This document shows, in pieces, positions 24,851 through 36,838 of a stretch of 64,000 bases of DNA. Numbering within the stretch: position 1 is the first letter of the stretch; every line of letters starts with the position of its first letter. The translations under genes were made by a program, and so were the position numbers. The stretch is taken from the NCBI RefSeq assembly GCF_901933205.1, contig NC_044574.1:22801733-22865732 (forward strand), read 5' to 3'. The notes below the pieces were generated by a model. It was not told the DNA's origin. It ran no database searches and saw nothing but the letters and a program-made list of their open reading frames with translations. The DNA is from Camarhynchus parvulus (Eukaryota > Chordata > Aves > Passeriformes > Thraupidae).

Positions 24851-27800
24851 AAGTCAGGAATAAAACTATAGAAGAAGTATGAATTAACATCTATTTTGAT
24901 GCATTTATGCCTTAACAATAAAATTAAAATATAAAGATGCATTTTTAATGTTAGTATTCACAGAATAGCCTATTTTTCCACAACAATGTAGGATTTTCCA
25001 TAAAATATTTTTCACTAAACCAAATATACAATGCCCGCTAGGTCTTGCAGAATTAATCAACATTTTTCCCAGGTTTCCAGACTATTAGAAAGCAGGTTAT
25101 TGTGAGGTCACTGAAAATTTGTTATTAACATTGTTTTTTTTGGTGACCATCTCTTAACAAGTCCTTTAACTATACTTTTTAAGTTCTCAGAATATAGTTT
25201 CATTATTTCTTTCTGATGTCTGAATTTTAATCACTGTTCAAGTTACTTTCAATTTCCACTAACAGAACTGAACTCATTACCAGGGCATAAAGATGCTTCA
25301 GGCCAGACCACACAGTAAGATCCCATTCCTTTTCTGATCCTCCTTTTTCACCTATGAATGAATGCTGAAAATCCAGGAGGGAACTATTTCCTGCCTGAAG
25401 AGGTGTCTGGGAGAGATTTTGAATTCATCTTCAAGGTTTCTTCATCTGAAGATCAGGCCTTTTAAATCTGCTTATTGAATATAAATTTATATATTTAATT
25501 CTAAGTTGACCACATTCATTCTTGCTAACTGGATGCACAGTAGTCACTGATAAATTCAAATGATGGTAGTTTTAAAATGTGCATACAACATTACACTTTG
25601 TGACAAGCTTCCAGTGGCCATGGCTGCAGACCTTATACAAAGCTGAAATAAGTCTAAATAAGTTATTATCTAGGTAATGAACTTGAATAACATTTTTAAC
25701 CATTCATTGATGTTACCATTTTATAACCAGATTTGCTTTGCTCTTCCATACTATTTATTAAAATAGGCACCTTTTAAGCTTTTGAAAGAATATGATCACT
25801 GATGCAGTCCAACTCTTAGGATATATGACAAGACTTTTTCTCAGGAAGTCAGGCCAAGATCAGAACTGCAGCAAACCCTGAGGCTTGCTGTACTGTCCAA
25901 GTGTTGAGATTTCAGTAGAAGATGGGTGTTTTATCCTTAAAGCAATGGGATTTTCCATGTAAAATGCAACTCTTACAATGATAACAGTACACAAAAACCT
26001 CTGTGTGGTTGATCAGAACAAAGTTTATGCCACACTTAGACAATATTTTAAAACTTAGGAAAGGACTTTACTTATGTACAGATGTGGGGTTCTGCTGTGC
26101 ACTATAATGAATTCACCAAGTGGAATTTTAATTTGCATACATTATCCTATTATCATGCCTCTCTCAAAACTTTATTAGCTTGAGTGCAATACTGCCTGAA
26201 TGTAGCTAGACTGCTTTCAGAAATTAGTTATTTCATGCAAAGCCAGTACAAAAATTATGGATTTTTGGAGCTTTGTTGGGTCTTCCCAAGCATATTTTTC
26301 CATGCTGGCACTTGTATGATATTTAGTACAGTCTATACTCCCTAATACTATATTTAGCCTTTTACTCCAGGAGATTCTCATCAGTGTATTATATATTAAT
26401 CAGAATTATTAATCAGTAACTTGTCCTGCATCAGTACACAACAGAATTTGTACATGGAAAAATGAAAATCATTTAATTCAGTCCAGATGGGAGATGGATG
26501 GTAAGTGTGAAAACTCATCAAGCAGCAGAAATGAAAGCCTTGGCTAGTGGTTTTCCTTTTACTTAAGCAAAATGGGTTAGTGTCTTATACTGATTGCAGG
26601 GGAGAGGTGAGATACACAACTTCCTCGTGAATTGACTATCTTTAGAGGTATCAAACTAACTTAATAATCTCTTTAGTCCCAGGCCTGTCTGAGGGTTAAG
26701 ATGCCCATAACATCAAATACAGCCCAGTGGGGGCTTGGTCTCTGGAAGCCACACTGATCTCTCTATTGCATCCCCTGCAAGGTGGGTCCTGAACTGAGCC
26801 CAGGGACACAGCCACAGTGGGAAGGATGGCAGGCCTGGTCAGGCAGTCCAACGGGAGCTGCTGTGCAGAGGCAGCAATGCACTTTTAGTGCTTCAGGCAG
26901 GAGGGAAACAATCCCTTACCAACACTTCTGTGGCTCTGACACAGAGTGCCTGAAGACCTTGAATGGCGGATTCTAGTTGCAAGAGGGTACTGTCCATAAG
27001 AATGATTAGTTTGTTATTTGTTGTTTCATTGCAGTCTAGTAGTGCTTTGCAGAGCACCCTACAGGCACAAATTACAGTGCTCACTCTGTGCAATAAAAGA
27101 TTGCAATCAAAATTTCAAAATATATTGGGCAGAAATCCAGTGTTAGATCCACCTTTCTTTAGAAAGCATCTCTCTCTATCAAGGTGCCCTACACCAATTC
27201 ACTGTGAGCTAAGCTCTCCCCACCCTGAATAACAACATTAATTAAGAGAAGTTTTTTGGCAAATTGCATTTCATACTGCTGCTTAGGTTGACCTAATTTG
27301 TGCTTGCCAGTCTCTGTAAGGAAAGTTAGTCAGGGAAGAATAAGACTCTGTGTTGCAGTAAACAACTCAATGCAGGCAATATCTGGGCAGTCTAAAGTAG
27401 CCATTTGTAGCTCTTCAAAGTTAAAACCAAAAAATGGTGTTTCTTTGTTGCTAATTTTTTAAGTACTTTGTAGGGCAAAATTAATTGGCGTGTTTGTTGC
27501 AGCACAAGTATTGCCTGAGATGCGTACAGAAAACTGGTGAATCATTTCCTGTTTGCTGCATTGTTGCTTCACAGCTTTCCCTCAGCAAGGCAGTGATGTT
27601 GCCCAAACCACCTGGGAAGCACATCTGGGTGCTCAGTGTCACCCAGTGTCATGGTCTCCTCATGGCTGCAGCGAGCTGTGCGCTGCATGCTGGGGCAGGC
27701 ACAGGGATGGGACTAGAAGGAGCTGGGCAGGGATCAGCGCCCACCCAGCCTTGCCCTGTCCTGCAAACCTTCACAAGGGGAGGAGGCACTACTCCATGAT

Positions 27801-28147
27801 GCAGGTGGCTTGAGGAAGCCCGCTCTCCCTGTGATGCTACAGATAACAAATGGTTAGAGGGAAGAGGGAGCCTTCAGTTCCTTTCTGGGCTTACCTGGCA
27901 TGTGGATGCCCATTGCAGTCCAGTACAGGGAACTTCAGCAGTCCTTACAGACACACAAAACGCTGCTGAAGTTGAGCCAGGAATGTCACAATGGCAATAG
28001 CAAAGGCCTAAGTCTGTAGCAGGGTCCCGATGTGTGTCTACACTAAGTACTGAAGTACATTACATGAAGTAATGAAGGTGTCATGCTCAGAGTAGCTCAC
28101 TGCTGCCTTTGCTGAAGCAGTGCTTGAAGATCACTGGCAGGCACACA
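24851..28147. other. Noncoding stretch, no gene recognised
   Basis: AT-rich to 26.5 kb, then GC-richer around 26.75-26.95 kb and 27.5-27.9 kb. No exon with a convincing open frame and paired splice sites was found. Confidence 0.4.
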
Positions 28148-28960
28148 GTCACAGAAACATTGGTTAAAAGAGGCCTGTGAAGGTTGTCAGCTCCAGCCTC
28201 TTTCTGGAAGCAGGACTACCACCAGCGCTGGTTGATAGGTCAGCTGCGACTTTGGTCAAATCCTGTAAGCATCCAAGGACTGAGATCTCCCCTGCCTTCC
28301 CAGACAACCTCTTCCAGTGCTGCACTGCCATCCTGGTGGAAATGGTTTTGTCATGTCCAATCTGAATCTCCAGTTTGTGGCCATAGCTGCATGTTATATC
28401 ATCTGCCAGCTCAGAGAGATTCAGTTTTCCCATTTGCTTCTGACATGTCAAAATCTTCACTAAAGTCAATAAATATTCCATCTAGCCTGCTCCTCCCATT
28501 AGTACACATAGTCATTTCCTCACAGACTGCAGTCAGGTTTGTCAAGGATTTATCCTTAGTTTGTATTTGCATCTTTATGTAATTGAAAATGATCCCCAAG
28601 ATTCATCAAGGTTCCTGATCTTTCTTTTTAAGGGCTGAGGTGAGCCTTACTTGTCTACAGCTCCTCTTCCCAGGTCTTCCTTCTTGCCTTGATTACAGAG
28701 ACATGTAACATTAGCCTTTTTCTAGTAAGAACAGCTTTCCACTCCCTCAGTTTCACTAATGTATTCATCTCAGCAGTTGTTTAGTAACTTCTCTAAAGTC
28801 TCTCACATTAGCTGTGTTTTATACATGTTCTACAGACTCCTACCACTTCAAAATCATTCCTGACTGTTCAAGATACCAGTTTCCCCTTGGAAAACATACC
28901 ATCCATGTCCTTTACTTCCTTCATTTTGAAGGAAACTGCCTGGTTGGAACACAAGTTGAG
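28148..28960 (-). mobile_element. Old CR1 LINE copy with 3' UTR and reverse-transcriptase remnants
   Basis: The low end (28148-28380) is the reverse complement of a diverged CR1 3' end (CACAGTCACAGAAACATTGG, CCAGACAACCTCTTCCAGTG). The high end carries the antisense of CR1 ORF2: a minus-strand frame reads LTNLTAVCEEMT followed by IFIDFSEDFD, which corresponds to the CR1 reverse-transcriptase block ending in F-x-DFSKAFD. The next block reads GKKEDLG..., matching the 'GRKEDPGNYRPVSLT' region. The 3' UTR and the RT block are only a few hundred bp apart, so part of the element is deleted. It is broken by stops and frameshifts and not functional. Confidence 0.75.
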
Positions 28961-30534
28961 AACCATTGAAAGGAAGGATAGTTATGCAGACAGAAAATTA
29001 ACATAGAGTGATGATAAACACTGGTTATCTTTTTTTCACTGAATAGAGGTCAACATTTTTAGCCTGTAAGATATGTTTCAAAACTTGATTATTTGTTCCA
29101 GTTACTTTATTGTGTCCTGTATTTTTTCTTATTTTGGGAGGAATATAGACTGCCAATTGCTTTTGCAACCTGCTTGCCATAACATAATTTACACTTCTCT
29201 TCTGGGTACTAGTGACAGAGTTTCATGAAAGAAGCATTTTCTAAATTACAGAAATTACCTTAATGGCTATTATGCTTTACTCAAGTTAAATTCTCTCTCT
29301 CAAAATATAGAGTTTACTTAACACAATATAATTAATGTTTTGGGCATGCCAAATGCATATATATACATTATATAGCTGAGTGTAAAAATCCAGGAAATGC
29401 TCCTTATATGACTTCACCATGTCATTCATATATCACACAATAATAAGGATGATAAATAACTGAATATAGGAATTTATATCACAGAAGGGTTTTTTATTAA
29501 AACAAATGTTTCTTTAGTCTCGTAAGTCACAAAAGTGGTTCTTAAATTTTCTGCTTGCTGTACATCTGATGTAAAACTTAGTCAAATGTTTGCTTCATTC
29601 CTATGCTCCTAATAGCTGAAATCTATACCTGAAATGAGAATATTAAAAAATAAAATTGCAAAGTCAACAAGGGCAATCAATTATATTTACTTAGGTTGTT
29701 TTAGACTTCTCTCTGACAATTCAACCATTAAATCAGTTAATGGAATTAAATTAATTGTATGAGAAAATCTGCCCTGTGCTTGGTATATTACCTTAGCTTT
29801 TAGTGTGGGCTATGCAAGTTACCAAGAATTAGCTGCCAGCTTTCACTGTTCATCCTTCAGAATTAGTTTAGTCAAATTTGTAGAGTTCTCCTCTCTGGGC
29901 TCCCAGTCATCTGTCCTGCCCTACACACGCTCTTTTTCCAAGGCACAAAACATGAGATCATGCCAGAAGGAAAGCTGCCTGTGCAACATAGTATGAGGAG
30001 AGCCAAATATTTCTGCAGTGCTCTAGAAGCTGCACATGCAGTATGTGATGCACAGACATGGGTGGATTAGGGATGTGGTACTTAGTGGACCATAAATCTT
30101 CTGGTTTTTGCCTGGTCAGCATCTCCACTGCCTACACACCCAACAGCCTGTGCTCTGATCTAATAGTTGCAGTGCACTGGAAGTAAAAACAGCAATTGTA
30201 CAAGAAAAAAGATGAAGCCAGAGAGACTGAGCAGTGAATAGGAATTTCTGACAGTCAGTACTGGATGTGTGTGACAGGGAAAGAGAGCATGAGTAAGTCA
30301 GAGCCTCTCAGAGTCTGAATGTACGAGCCCAGTTTTTGAAAGAGACACAGATAATGCACTGCACCCATGCATCAACCCTGCTCTTCCTGTAGGAAGTAAT
30401 TCTGTCTGCTGTAATAAAAAGAGAAAATAAATATTTTGCTGTCCCTAATCACTGTGTTCAGATAGTTCTTGTTAGGTTTCTACCCTGATGGCTTCTTGCA
30501 GGGTTGACCATTTTCCTTTTTCTTCTTCCTAAAG
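28961..30534. other. Intron-like stretch, no feature recognised
   Basis: AT-rich DNA leading into the strong acceptor of candidate exon B. Nothing else seen. Confidence 0.4.
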
Positions 30535-30567
30535 GAATGATGTCCATCGCTTTCAAGATGATGACAG
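30535..30567 (+). CDS. Candidate coding microexon B, 33 bp, phase 1-1
   Basis: This has the best splice signals in the window: a long pyrimidine tract, TTTTCCTTTTTCTTCTTCCTAAAG|G, and a near-consensus donor, GACAG|GTGAGTG. The 33-bp segment reads G + 10 codons + AG, NDVHRFQDDD, with no stop, and contains a CpG. Like exon A it is a multiple of three with phase-1 ends, so the two would splice in frame with an AGG junction codon. It also joins in frame to candidate exon C. Microexons of this size are typical of alternatively spliced vertebrate genes, often neuronal. The gene is not recognised. Confidence 0.45.
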
Positions 30568-31228
30568 GTGAGTGCACAGGATTCCCCATGCCAGAAGTCT
30601 TCCTTCCCTGCATTATGTAGGGTTCATTGTCAAGTCACAGACAAATACTTTACCTGATACTTGTCAACATGCAGGCACAAAAGAATTCTTTACCTCCAAA
30701 ACTGTTTATTCAGCACCATCCTCTGCAGACTTTGCCCTCCTTTCAGCCTGTCTGGAAGGAATGAATGGGGTGGAAAGGAGACAACAAGCTCAGTCTCAAG
30801 CTGTTGCTTTTTAGAGTTGAGCTAGGAAGCTCTCCAGAAGGATATCTTGCACAGCTGGAGCCCTGGACTCCAGAAGGGCTGCTGTGAGAACCCAGCGCCA
30901 AGGAAGACAGGTGGCCAGAGAACAGGAACTTCAGAGCCTTTGTGTTTCTTTAGCAGCAGCGGAAGAAGTAGAACCCTGTGAAGCTCCCAAAGCAGTAGCC
31001 GGGGTACAGCTAGCAGCTTGTAGGATATGCTCCATGGCCTGTATTAGGTGGCCACTCTCAGAGCACTGAAACAGATCCATCACCCATGCCACTACTCAGC
31101 CCCAGCAGAAAGGCAGAAGTCCAGAATTTACATCCCCCAAAACAGTGAATATCCATTATTCTCCTATCACCTAAAACAAAACCAGCTGATCTGTGTTAAT
31201 TACAGCTTAGATAAAATAAATTTACAGG
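30568..31228. other. Intron-like stretch after candidate exon B
   Basis: No feature identified. A segment around 30947-31000 starts with an acceptor-like TTTCTTTAGCAG and has an open frame (AAEEVEPCEAPKAVAG), but no good donor follows it. Confidence 0.3.
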
Positions 31229-31268
31229 TAATTCACATGCTGCCTTTTGCATAGCAGCATGTGAATTA
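31229..31268. repeat. Perfect inverted repeat, 15-bp arms, 10-nt loop
   Basis: The arms are TAATTCACATGCTGC (31229-31243) and GCAGCATGTGAATTA (31254-31268), separated by CTTTTGCATA. As RNA or single-stranded DNA this would form a stable 15-bp hairpin. It is too short for a typical microRNA precursor (stem about 30 bp) and is not followed by a T run. Confidence 0.95.
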
Positions 31269-33068
31269 GCTTGGCATCCAATCTGACCTGACAGATCCAT
31301 AACTATGGATCCATAACTATGACTACATCCATAATGGTAGTATGAAGTCAGAGTGGCTTTGAATTGCTTGAATTTAGGGTATGAGGGCAGGGAAAGAGGC
31401 TGTGCAAAATCTGACTCATTTACCTATAAATCAGCTTATGGTTGGGAAGATATTTATTTACTGATATTGGGACACAATCAGTAAGAGAAGCAACAAGAAC
31501 AAGTGATGACAAGACTGCTGTATTCCCAGGAAAGTTTAAGGTTTGTGTTGATACTCTGACATATAGGAATTAGCAAATTTCTTTTCAACAGCTTTTATTC
31601 CAGGTGATTAGATGGGGTGAGACAGGTTTGTTGCTAGCAAAGCATTTATCTGTCTTTGCAAAAACAGTACACAACATCTATGAAATGTAACTGATCAGAC
31701 ACACCTTCTAGGAGATACATCCTTCCTACTCTTGTAAACCAGTAAAATCTACATTTTCATCTTAGACTAATCTCATGAACCACACTGGATGCTCAGAGCC
31801 AGCATCTCACCACATGTAAAACAAAGTAGCTCCTCTCAAGGCAGTGGAGTACCGCCAGCTGTGCTGTTCAGATCAGATCTACAAACCTCCATGCATGTGT
31901 TGGTCTGCCTATAGCTATGTGAAGCATTGGAGCAATGTGAAGTTTCCTGTTTACAGAGGTAGGCTTTCAAAACATGTAGAAAACACATCGTGCAGAAAGT
32001 CTGCCCTTGTCAGGAGTCATGAATCAGGGGTCTTTACATCAAGAGCACTTCCTCAATTAAGAGCAATGTATTGCACTTGAACATGGGCTTTTATTATCTA
32101 GAACTCGGATATCAACACTAGTATCTACAATTACTCTTTTATGTATTAGAATGACTTTTAAGGAGTTACAAATAGAATAACCACGAAACATAGACTATGT
32201 TGTCTGTAAAACAGCTTGATATCAAAAGAAAATTGCCTTATAGGCACTATAAGCATTATAAAACATGAAATGATATTATATTATTGAAATTTAAATTGTT
32301 TTAGCACATTGACCTGGTCTTCCAATCAAATGTAACCAACAGACACACAGTTAAAAAGAATTGTCCTTTTAATTCTCCTGTTAATGATTGTGGGCTTCCC
32401 AGAACAGTGGCACAGTTCATTGGAGACCCCCCCAGCCCTGCTCTCCTTTAGTTCACATCCAGAAGGCAGCAGAAATAAGCCACAAGTAAAATCCCTTTTT
32501 TCAGAGATTGGCCCTGTGCCTCTCATGAAAGACATGGGATAGCACACTAGGGAAGAGTTCAGGCCTACCTCCATACCTAGTTTGGTGCTGGAGTTGCACC
32601 ACCAGCCCATAATAATTCCTCTGCTGTAAACCATGAGGGTTTGCTGATCTAGGATCACAAAGCAACATTCTTTGACTAAGGATGGCACTGAGCTTCTTAC
32701 CCAAAAACTTTCAAAAGAGAAAAGCATATGTGCCTCCACATGTGTTAATATACAGCCATTTTAAAAATAATATCCTCCCAAAACAAGCAAAGTAAACCAA
32801 GACTGAAATTCTCAGATTTAGTTATTATACCCTCTGATCTGTCTTTAATTTGTTTTCTGTTATAATTGATCTCTAACAACTTAGGTAACCAGCACAGGTA
32901 AGCTACACTGTATTGTTTTGGTTTGGTAAATGCAGGTGGCTTTATATTAGGAATATTTTTCATGTATCTTTTTCAGAGGTCAAGCACTGGCACTTCCCAA
33001 AGAGCTGCCATTACAACAAAATGTAGCTGCCTCTTTACACAGGTTCAATCATGGACCTGAACTTCAGG
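31269..33068. other. Noncoding stretch, no gene recognised
   Basis: Includes a 15-bp tandem duplication (GGATCCATAACTAT units, about 31294-31321). A 137-codon minus-strand frame at 32326-32739 has no recognisable motif and no paired splice sites. Otherwise nothing seen. Confidence 0.4.
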
Positions 33069-33523
33069 TGATGTCTTAGGTTTTGTCTTTTATGTTTTTC
33101 AGATTCTGTGCTGCTTTAGGGTGTAGTTCTGACCTTCATACTAAAGTAAGCTCTCTTCACAGAGTAGGGAGACAAAACAATTCCTTCTCTAGCTGGGGAC
33201 CAAGGACAGCCAATCCAAATTCCAGGCCCAAGAGCTTAAACAGTGGCAGAATGAAGAGAGAAAAACAAGGGGGACGGGACTTCATACCTAAAGCTATAAT
33301 TGGACAATTAACTCCAATATGCAAATGGACCAGAACTTCAAAAAGTGAGAGACCTTGTGACTAATTGTCCATTTTTGTGACCATTTTGGGTTCATTGTGG
33401 GTGTAGCCCTGGCTGGGCTGTTGTGCTGCCCAAGGTGTATCCATTGAGGCCTTTTAATAAATACCTACTTTATTCTTTAACTCTGTCCAGCCTCTGTTCT
33501 AGGTCAGCCTTCACAAGGCATCA
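33069..33523 (+). mobile_element. Solo LTR copy 1 (plus), ERV-derived
   Basis: 455 bp with TG...CA ends (TGATGTCTTAGG ... AAGGCATCA), a polyadenylation signal AATAAA at 33456-33461 followed by a T-rich stretch, and a TATA-like GCTATAATTGG upstream. A near-identical copy lies inverted at 39582-40042. Comparing the two fixes the ends exactly because homology stops on both sides. Flanks CAGG and CAGA give no clean target duplication. No provirus interior is attached. Probably a passerine ERVL-like family; the name needs a repeat-library search. Confidence 0.92.
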
Positions 33524-34238
33524 CAGAAAGCCCTATGATGGAAGGAAGACGTGATGGAAATTGGATTATTTTGCTTTCACTACTCTGATATATCTAGTAA
33601 TCAGCCAATTTATCAATCCTCCTTGCCAAAACCTAACTACGTACTTAAAATTTGAAAGAATGTATTATGTAACAAACCACTACAGTTTATTGGGCCATAC
33701 ATCATTTCCCTGGGAGACTAGACCATTATTCCTGCCAGGCAGTTGATGCAATTTGTGAGCTGTGCATGGGCACAAAACCTCAGTGTCCCATTTGAACAGT
33801 GTGCAGGGAATCTCCTATTGCTCAAGCTCCTGCCAGGCAGCAAGGGCCATCCAGGCTGTGCTTCGCTGCTGAGGATTTGTCCCCACTAGGCAGTGATGAA
33901 ATGCAGTGGAGTGCACCCTTGCCACTTGCAAATCTCAGAGACTTATACTCACAAGGGACACAAATATAAGTTTCTAGTCATAAAAGTACATAATTCTTGT
34001 AGCTTTGCACAGAGAACTGAACTTTCCTCTAAACAGTAGCAACTAAAAAGCAGTAAAAGAATGACTGATAGAAGTGTTGCCTTTTTGCAGCCACAAGGCT
34101 GATAACAGTCCTTAAAATAGTTTGCAAGATGTGAACTTCAGTCAGTAAGATCTTATAAAATAAATTATTTTGTTGGTTTACAGATTTACTATCACGGAAA
34201 ACAAATAGTTTCACTAAATCAGAGGCAGATTTATATTT
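33524..34238. other. Noncoding stretch between LTR and CR1
   Basis: No feature identified. Confidence 0.4.
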
Positions 34239-34815
34239 CGAATCGTATGATAGAGTGGATTGGATTGGAAGGAACCTTAAAGATCATCTAGTTCCAACAC
34301 CTTCCACTAGACCAGGGTGCTGAGAGCCCCCCATCAACCTGGCCTTGAACATTTCCAAGGATGGGACATCCACAGCTTCTCTGGCCAACCTGTTTAAGTA
34401 CCTCACCACCCTCATAACAAAGAATTTCTACCTAATATCTAATCTAAACCTACTCTCTTTCATTTAAAGGCCTTCCTCCTTGTCCTATCACTTCTTGCCC
34501 TTGTAAAAAGCCCCTCTCCAGCCTTCATGTAGGCACCCTCTAAGTACCCAAAGGCTGCTACAAAGTCTCCCTGGAGCCTTCTCTTCTCCAGACTGAACAA
34601 GCCCAACTCTCAGCCTTTCCTCTTAGGAGAACTGGCCTATCTTTCTCATCATCTTCATGGCCCTCCTCCAGACATCCATTCTTTCTTATATTGCGGTCCC
34701 CAGGCCTGAACACAGTACTTTGGGCAGGTTCTCATGAGAGTGGAGTAGAGGGGCAGAACGACCTTCCTCAACCTGCTGGTCACACTTCTTTTGATGCAGC
34801 CCAGAACAGAGTTAG
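34239..34815 (-). mobile_element. CR1 LINE 3' region, minus orientation, about 580 bp
   Basis: This is the longest clean CR1 segment. In plus-strand order it shows GATTGGATTGGAAGGAACC, TTCCACTAGACCAGGGTGC, AACCTGGCCTTGAACATTTC, CATCCACAGCTTCTCTGG, CTAATATCTAATCTAAACC, CTTGTCCTATCACTTCTTGC, GGAGCCTTCTCTTCTCCAG and GGTCACACTTCTTTTGATGC, all reverse-complement CR1 3' UTR and ORF2-end blocks. The 5' end is truncated. Confidence 0.96.
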
Positions 34816-36803
34816 AAGGTACTCTGCACAAATACTATGACCTTTCTTTGTAGCAGATGTATCAGACAGACATTTAAATGAGGACTACGATGACAAAGCA
34901 AGAAGACAGCTTCTCACAGAAAATCTTAGAAGCACACAGGTCTTAACAAAAGGATGTTTGTGAAATGAAGGCATTTTGAGTATTTCCATTACCCATACTG
35001 AGAGAGGGGATACACAGGAATGTCATGCCAGGGCTGCTCAGGCCATGAATCTCATTTCAGTGCTTCCTTTTGGGACCAGCCTAATACTGGTATGCCTCCC
35101 ACTGCAGCACCCAAAAACAAGGGAAGCAGTTCCCGAGTTGGGGCTTGGAGAGCTGGTAAAGGACAAAATGCGCATCATCTGTGCAAGCACCTTTACAAAA
35201 AAGCTAGAATATGGCCAGAGATAAGTAGGGTAAATGAACACCATTAGATCTGGTTAGAGCATGTGATCCCTAATTACCACTTCCAGAACAATCTGATGTT
35301 CCTACAGAGAGATTATATGAAGTTCAAAAATGACTTTTTAATAAGTAAAATTTTCAAAAGCATTTGAATAGTGAATGAGTTCCAGAGACCGCTAAGTTAC
35401 ATAGGTAGCTTTGGAAACTCCCCCTCAAGATAATAAATGTATATCTCACCACTTGCTAAAAAGCCTTTCTTCTGCAGTAGCACAGTAATACTTGCACATA
35501 TTTGTAGCCATGTTTTTGTTCTCTGACTAACTGAAAGCGTAGCCTCAGTGTATCACTGTGTATGTTGTGCAAGAGCACATTTGGAATTTGCATTTTTTTA
35601 GATTACCAGACAATAAAAAACCCTGAGATTGCATAGATATGCACCACCCTTAATTAGAGGCAGTGATATTCTCTCCCACCCAGTCCTGCCCAACCAAGAC
35701 AATATTGCACATACGCCTCCAGACAATGAGCCTACCACACCTTTTGCCTCTAATTAAAATTATTAAGTTGAGATGGAAAGAAATACATTTCAGTCTGTGC
35801 TTGTTAGCCAAATGTCTTGATAAAACTGAACATGTTCTGCTGCTGCCCACCATCTGTCCTTATAAATACTTTTTGAAAACACTGAACAGGAAAACAGATT
35901 TGTCATTACTGACTTCCACAATTTTATGCCATGCCCTCAGGTTTTTCTTTATGCAGACCAACAGAATGCACACAATAGGATAAATTTTTCTCCTATTAAA
36001 ACAATTTTGCACTCGACACACATTTCAGTAGGAAAAATTCAAACCTATGCATGTGGAAAGCTATGCAGAGCAATGAGGATGTCCTTATTGAGAACAATAT
36101 TTTGGGGCAATCTTGCTTGTGCTGTCTCAACTAATTCCTCATATAGTCTCAGTTCTTTCAATGCTAGATAAGCTCTCATGGAAACACTGTGACTCCCTAT
36201 CTTTGACAAAGAGGTTACTTTTCATAGCTCTGCAGCCTTTGAGGCATCAAAACAATGTGCATCTTCTCAGCTTTCCCTTATTGCTAAGAATTCAGACTCC
36301 TGCAAGAAAATATGCTTTTTCCATTACTGAGGTGAAGAAAACTCCTAGACAACCACAGCATCTAGTCCTGCCGTGATTCCCAGAATTTTGCCCCTGATAC
36401 AATAAAGAAATCTCAGCTAATGCAACACAGCAGCCCAGCCACAGATCAGTATAGGCTGCCAAGAAGGTTGATGCTGTTTCTTATGCAGACTCCCCACTGA
36501 ATTTTAAGTGCAGTCACCATCCCCAGGCTTCCAGTGAGCTGCTTTAACTATTGTGCCATAGGTGCCTTTCTTAAAAGCTTCTCGGCAGGTACAATGTTAT
36601 AGTCAACTAATATTTGTAAGACAAAGGAAAATGGACGTTGCCTGAGGCTGGTGCTAGTCTCTAGAGAAAAACAGGAATATCTCCGACTGCTGCAGGACCA
36701 ACTGTGAGCTCTCTTCCCATAGATTATTGCATTAGTTCTTTTTCTTCTTGGAACTACTCTTCTTTCTTATCACAGAAGCTCTTCCCAACAAATAAGTGGG
36801 AAT
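34816..36803. other. Noncoding stretch, no gene recognised
   Basis: AT-rich intron-like DNA. Open frames of 80-106 codons near 35.0, 35.7 and 36.1 kb have no recognisable motifs. Confidence 0.4.
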
Positions 36804-36838
36804 TACTGTTTATTCACAATGGGTGTGAATAAACAGTA
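36804..36838. repeat. Perfect inverted repeat, 15-bp arms, 5-nt loop
   Basis: The arms TACTGTTTATTCACA (36804-36818) and TGTGAATAAACAGTA (36824-36838) flank ATGGG. A cruciform or RNA hairpin is possible. No neighbouring gene or T run suggests a terminator or small RNA role. Confidence 0.95.

Noticed and set aside
31229..31268. MicroRNA precursor
   Set aside because: A 15-bp stem is too short for standard Drosha/Dicer processing.
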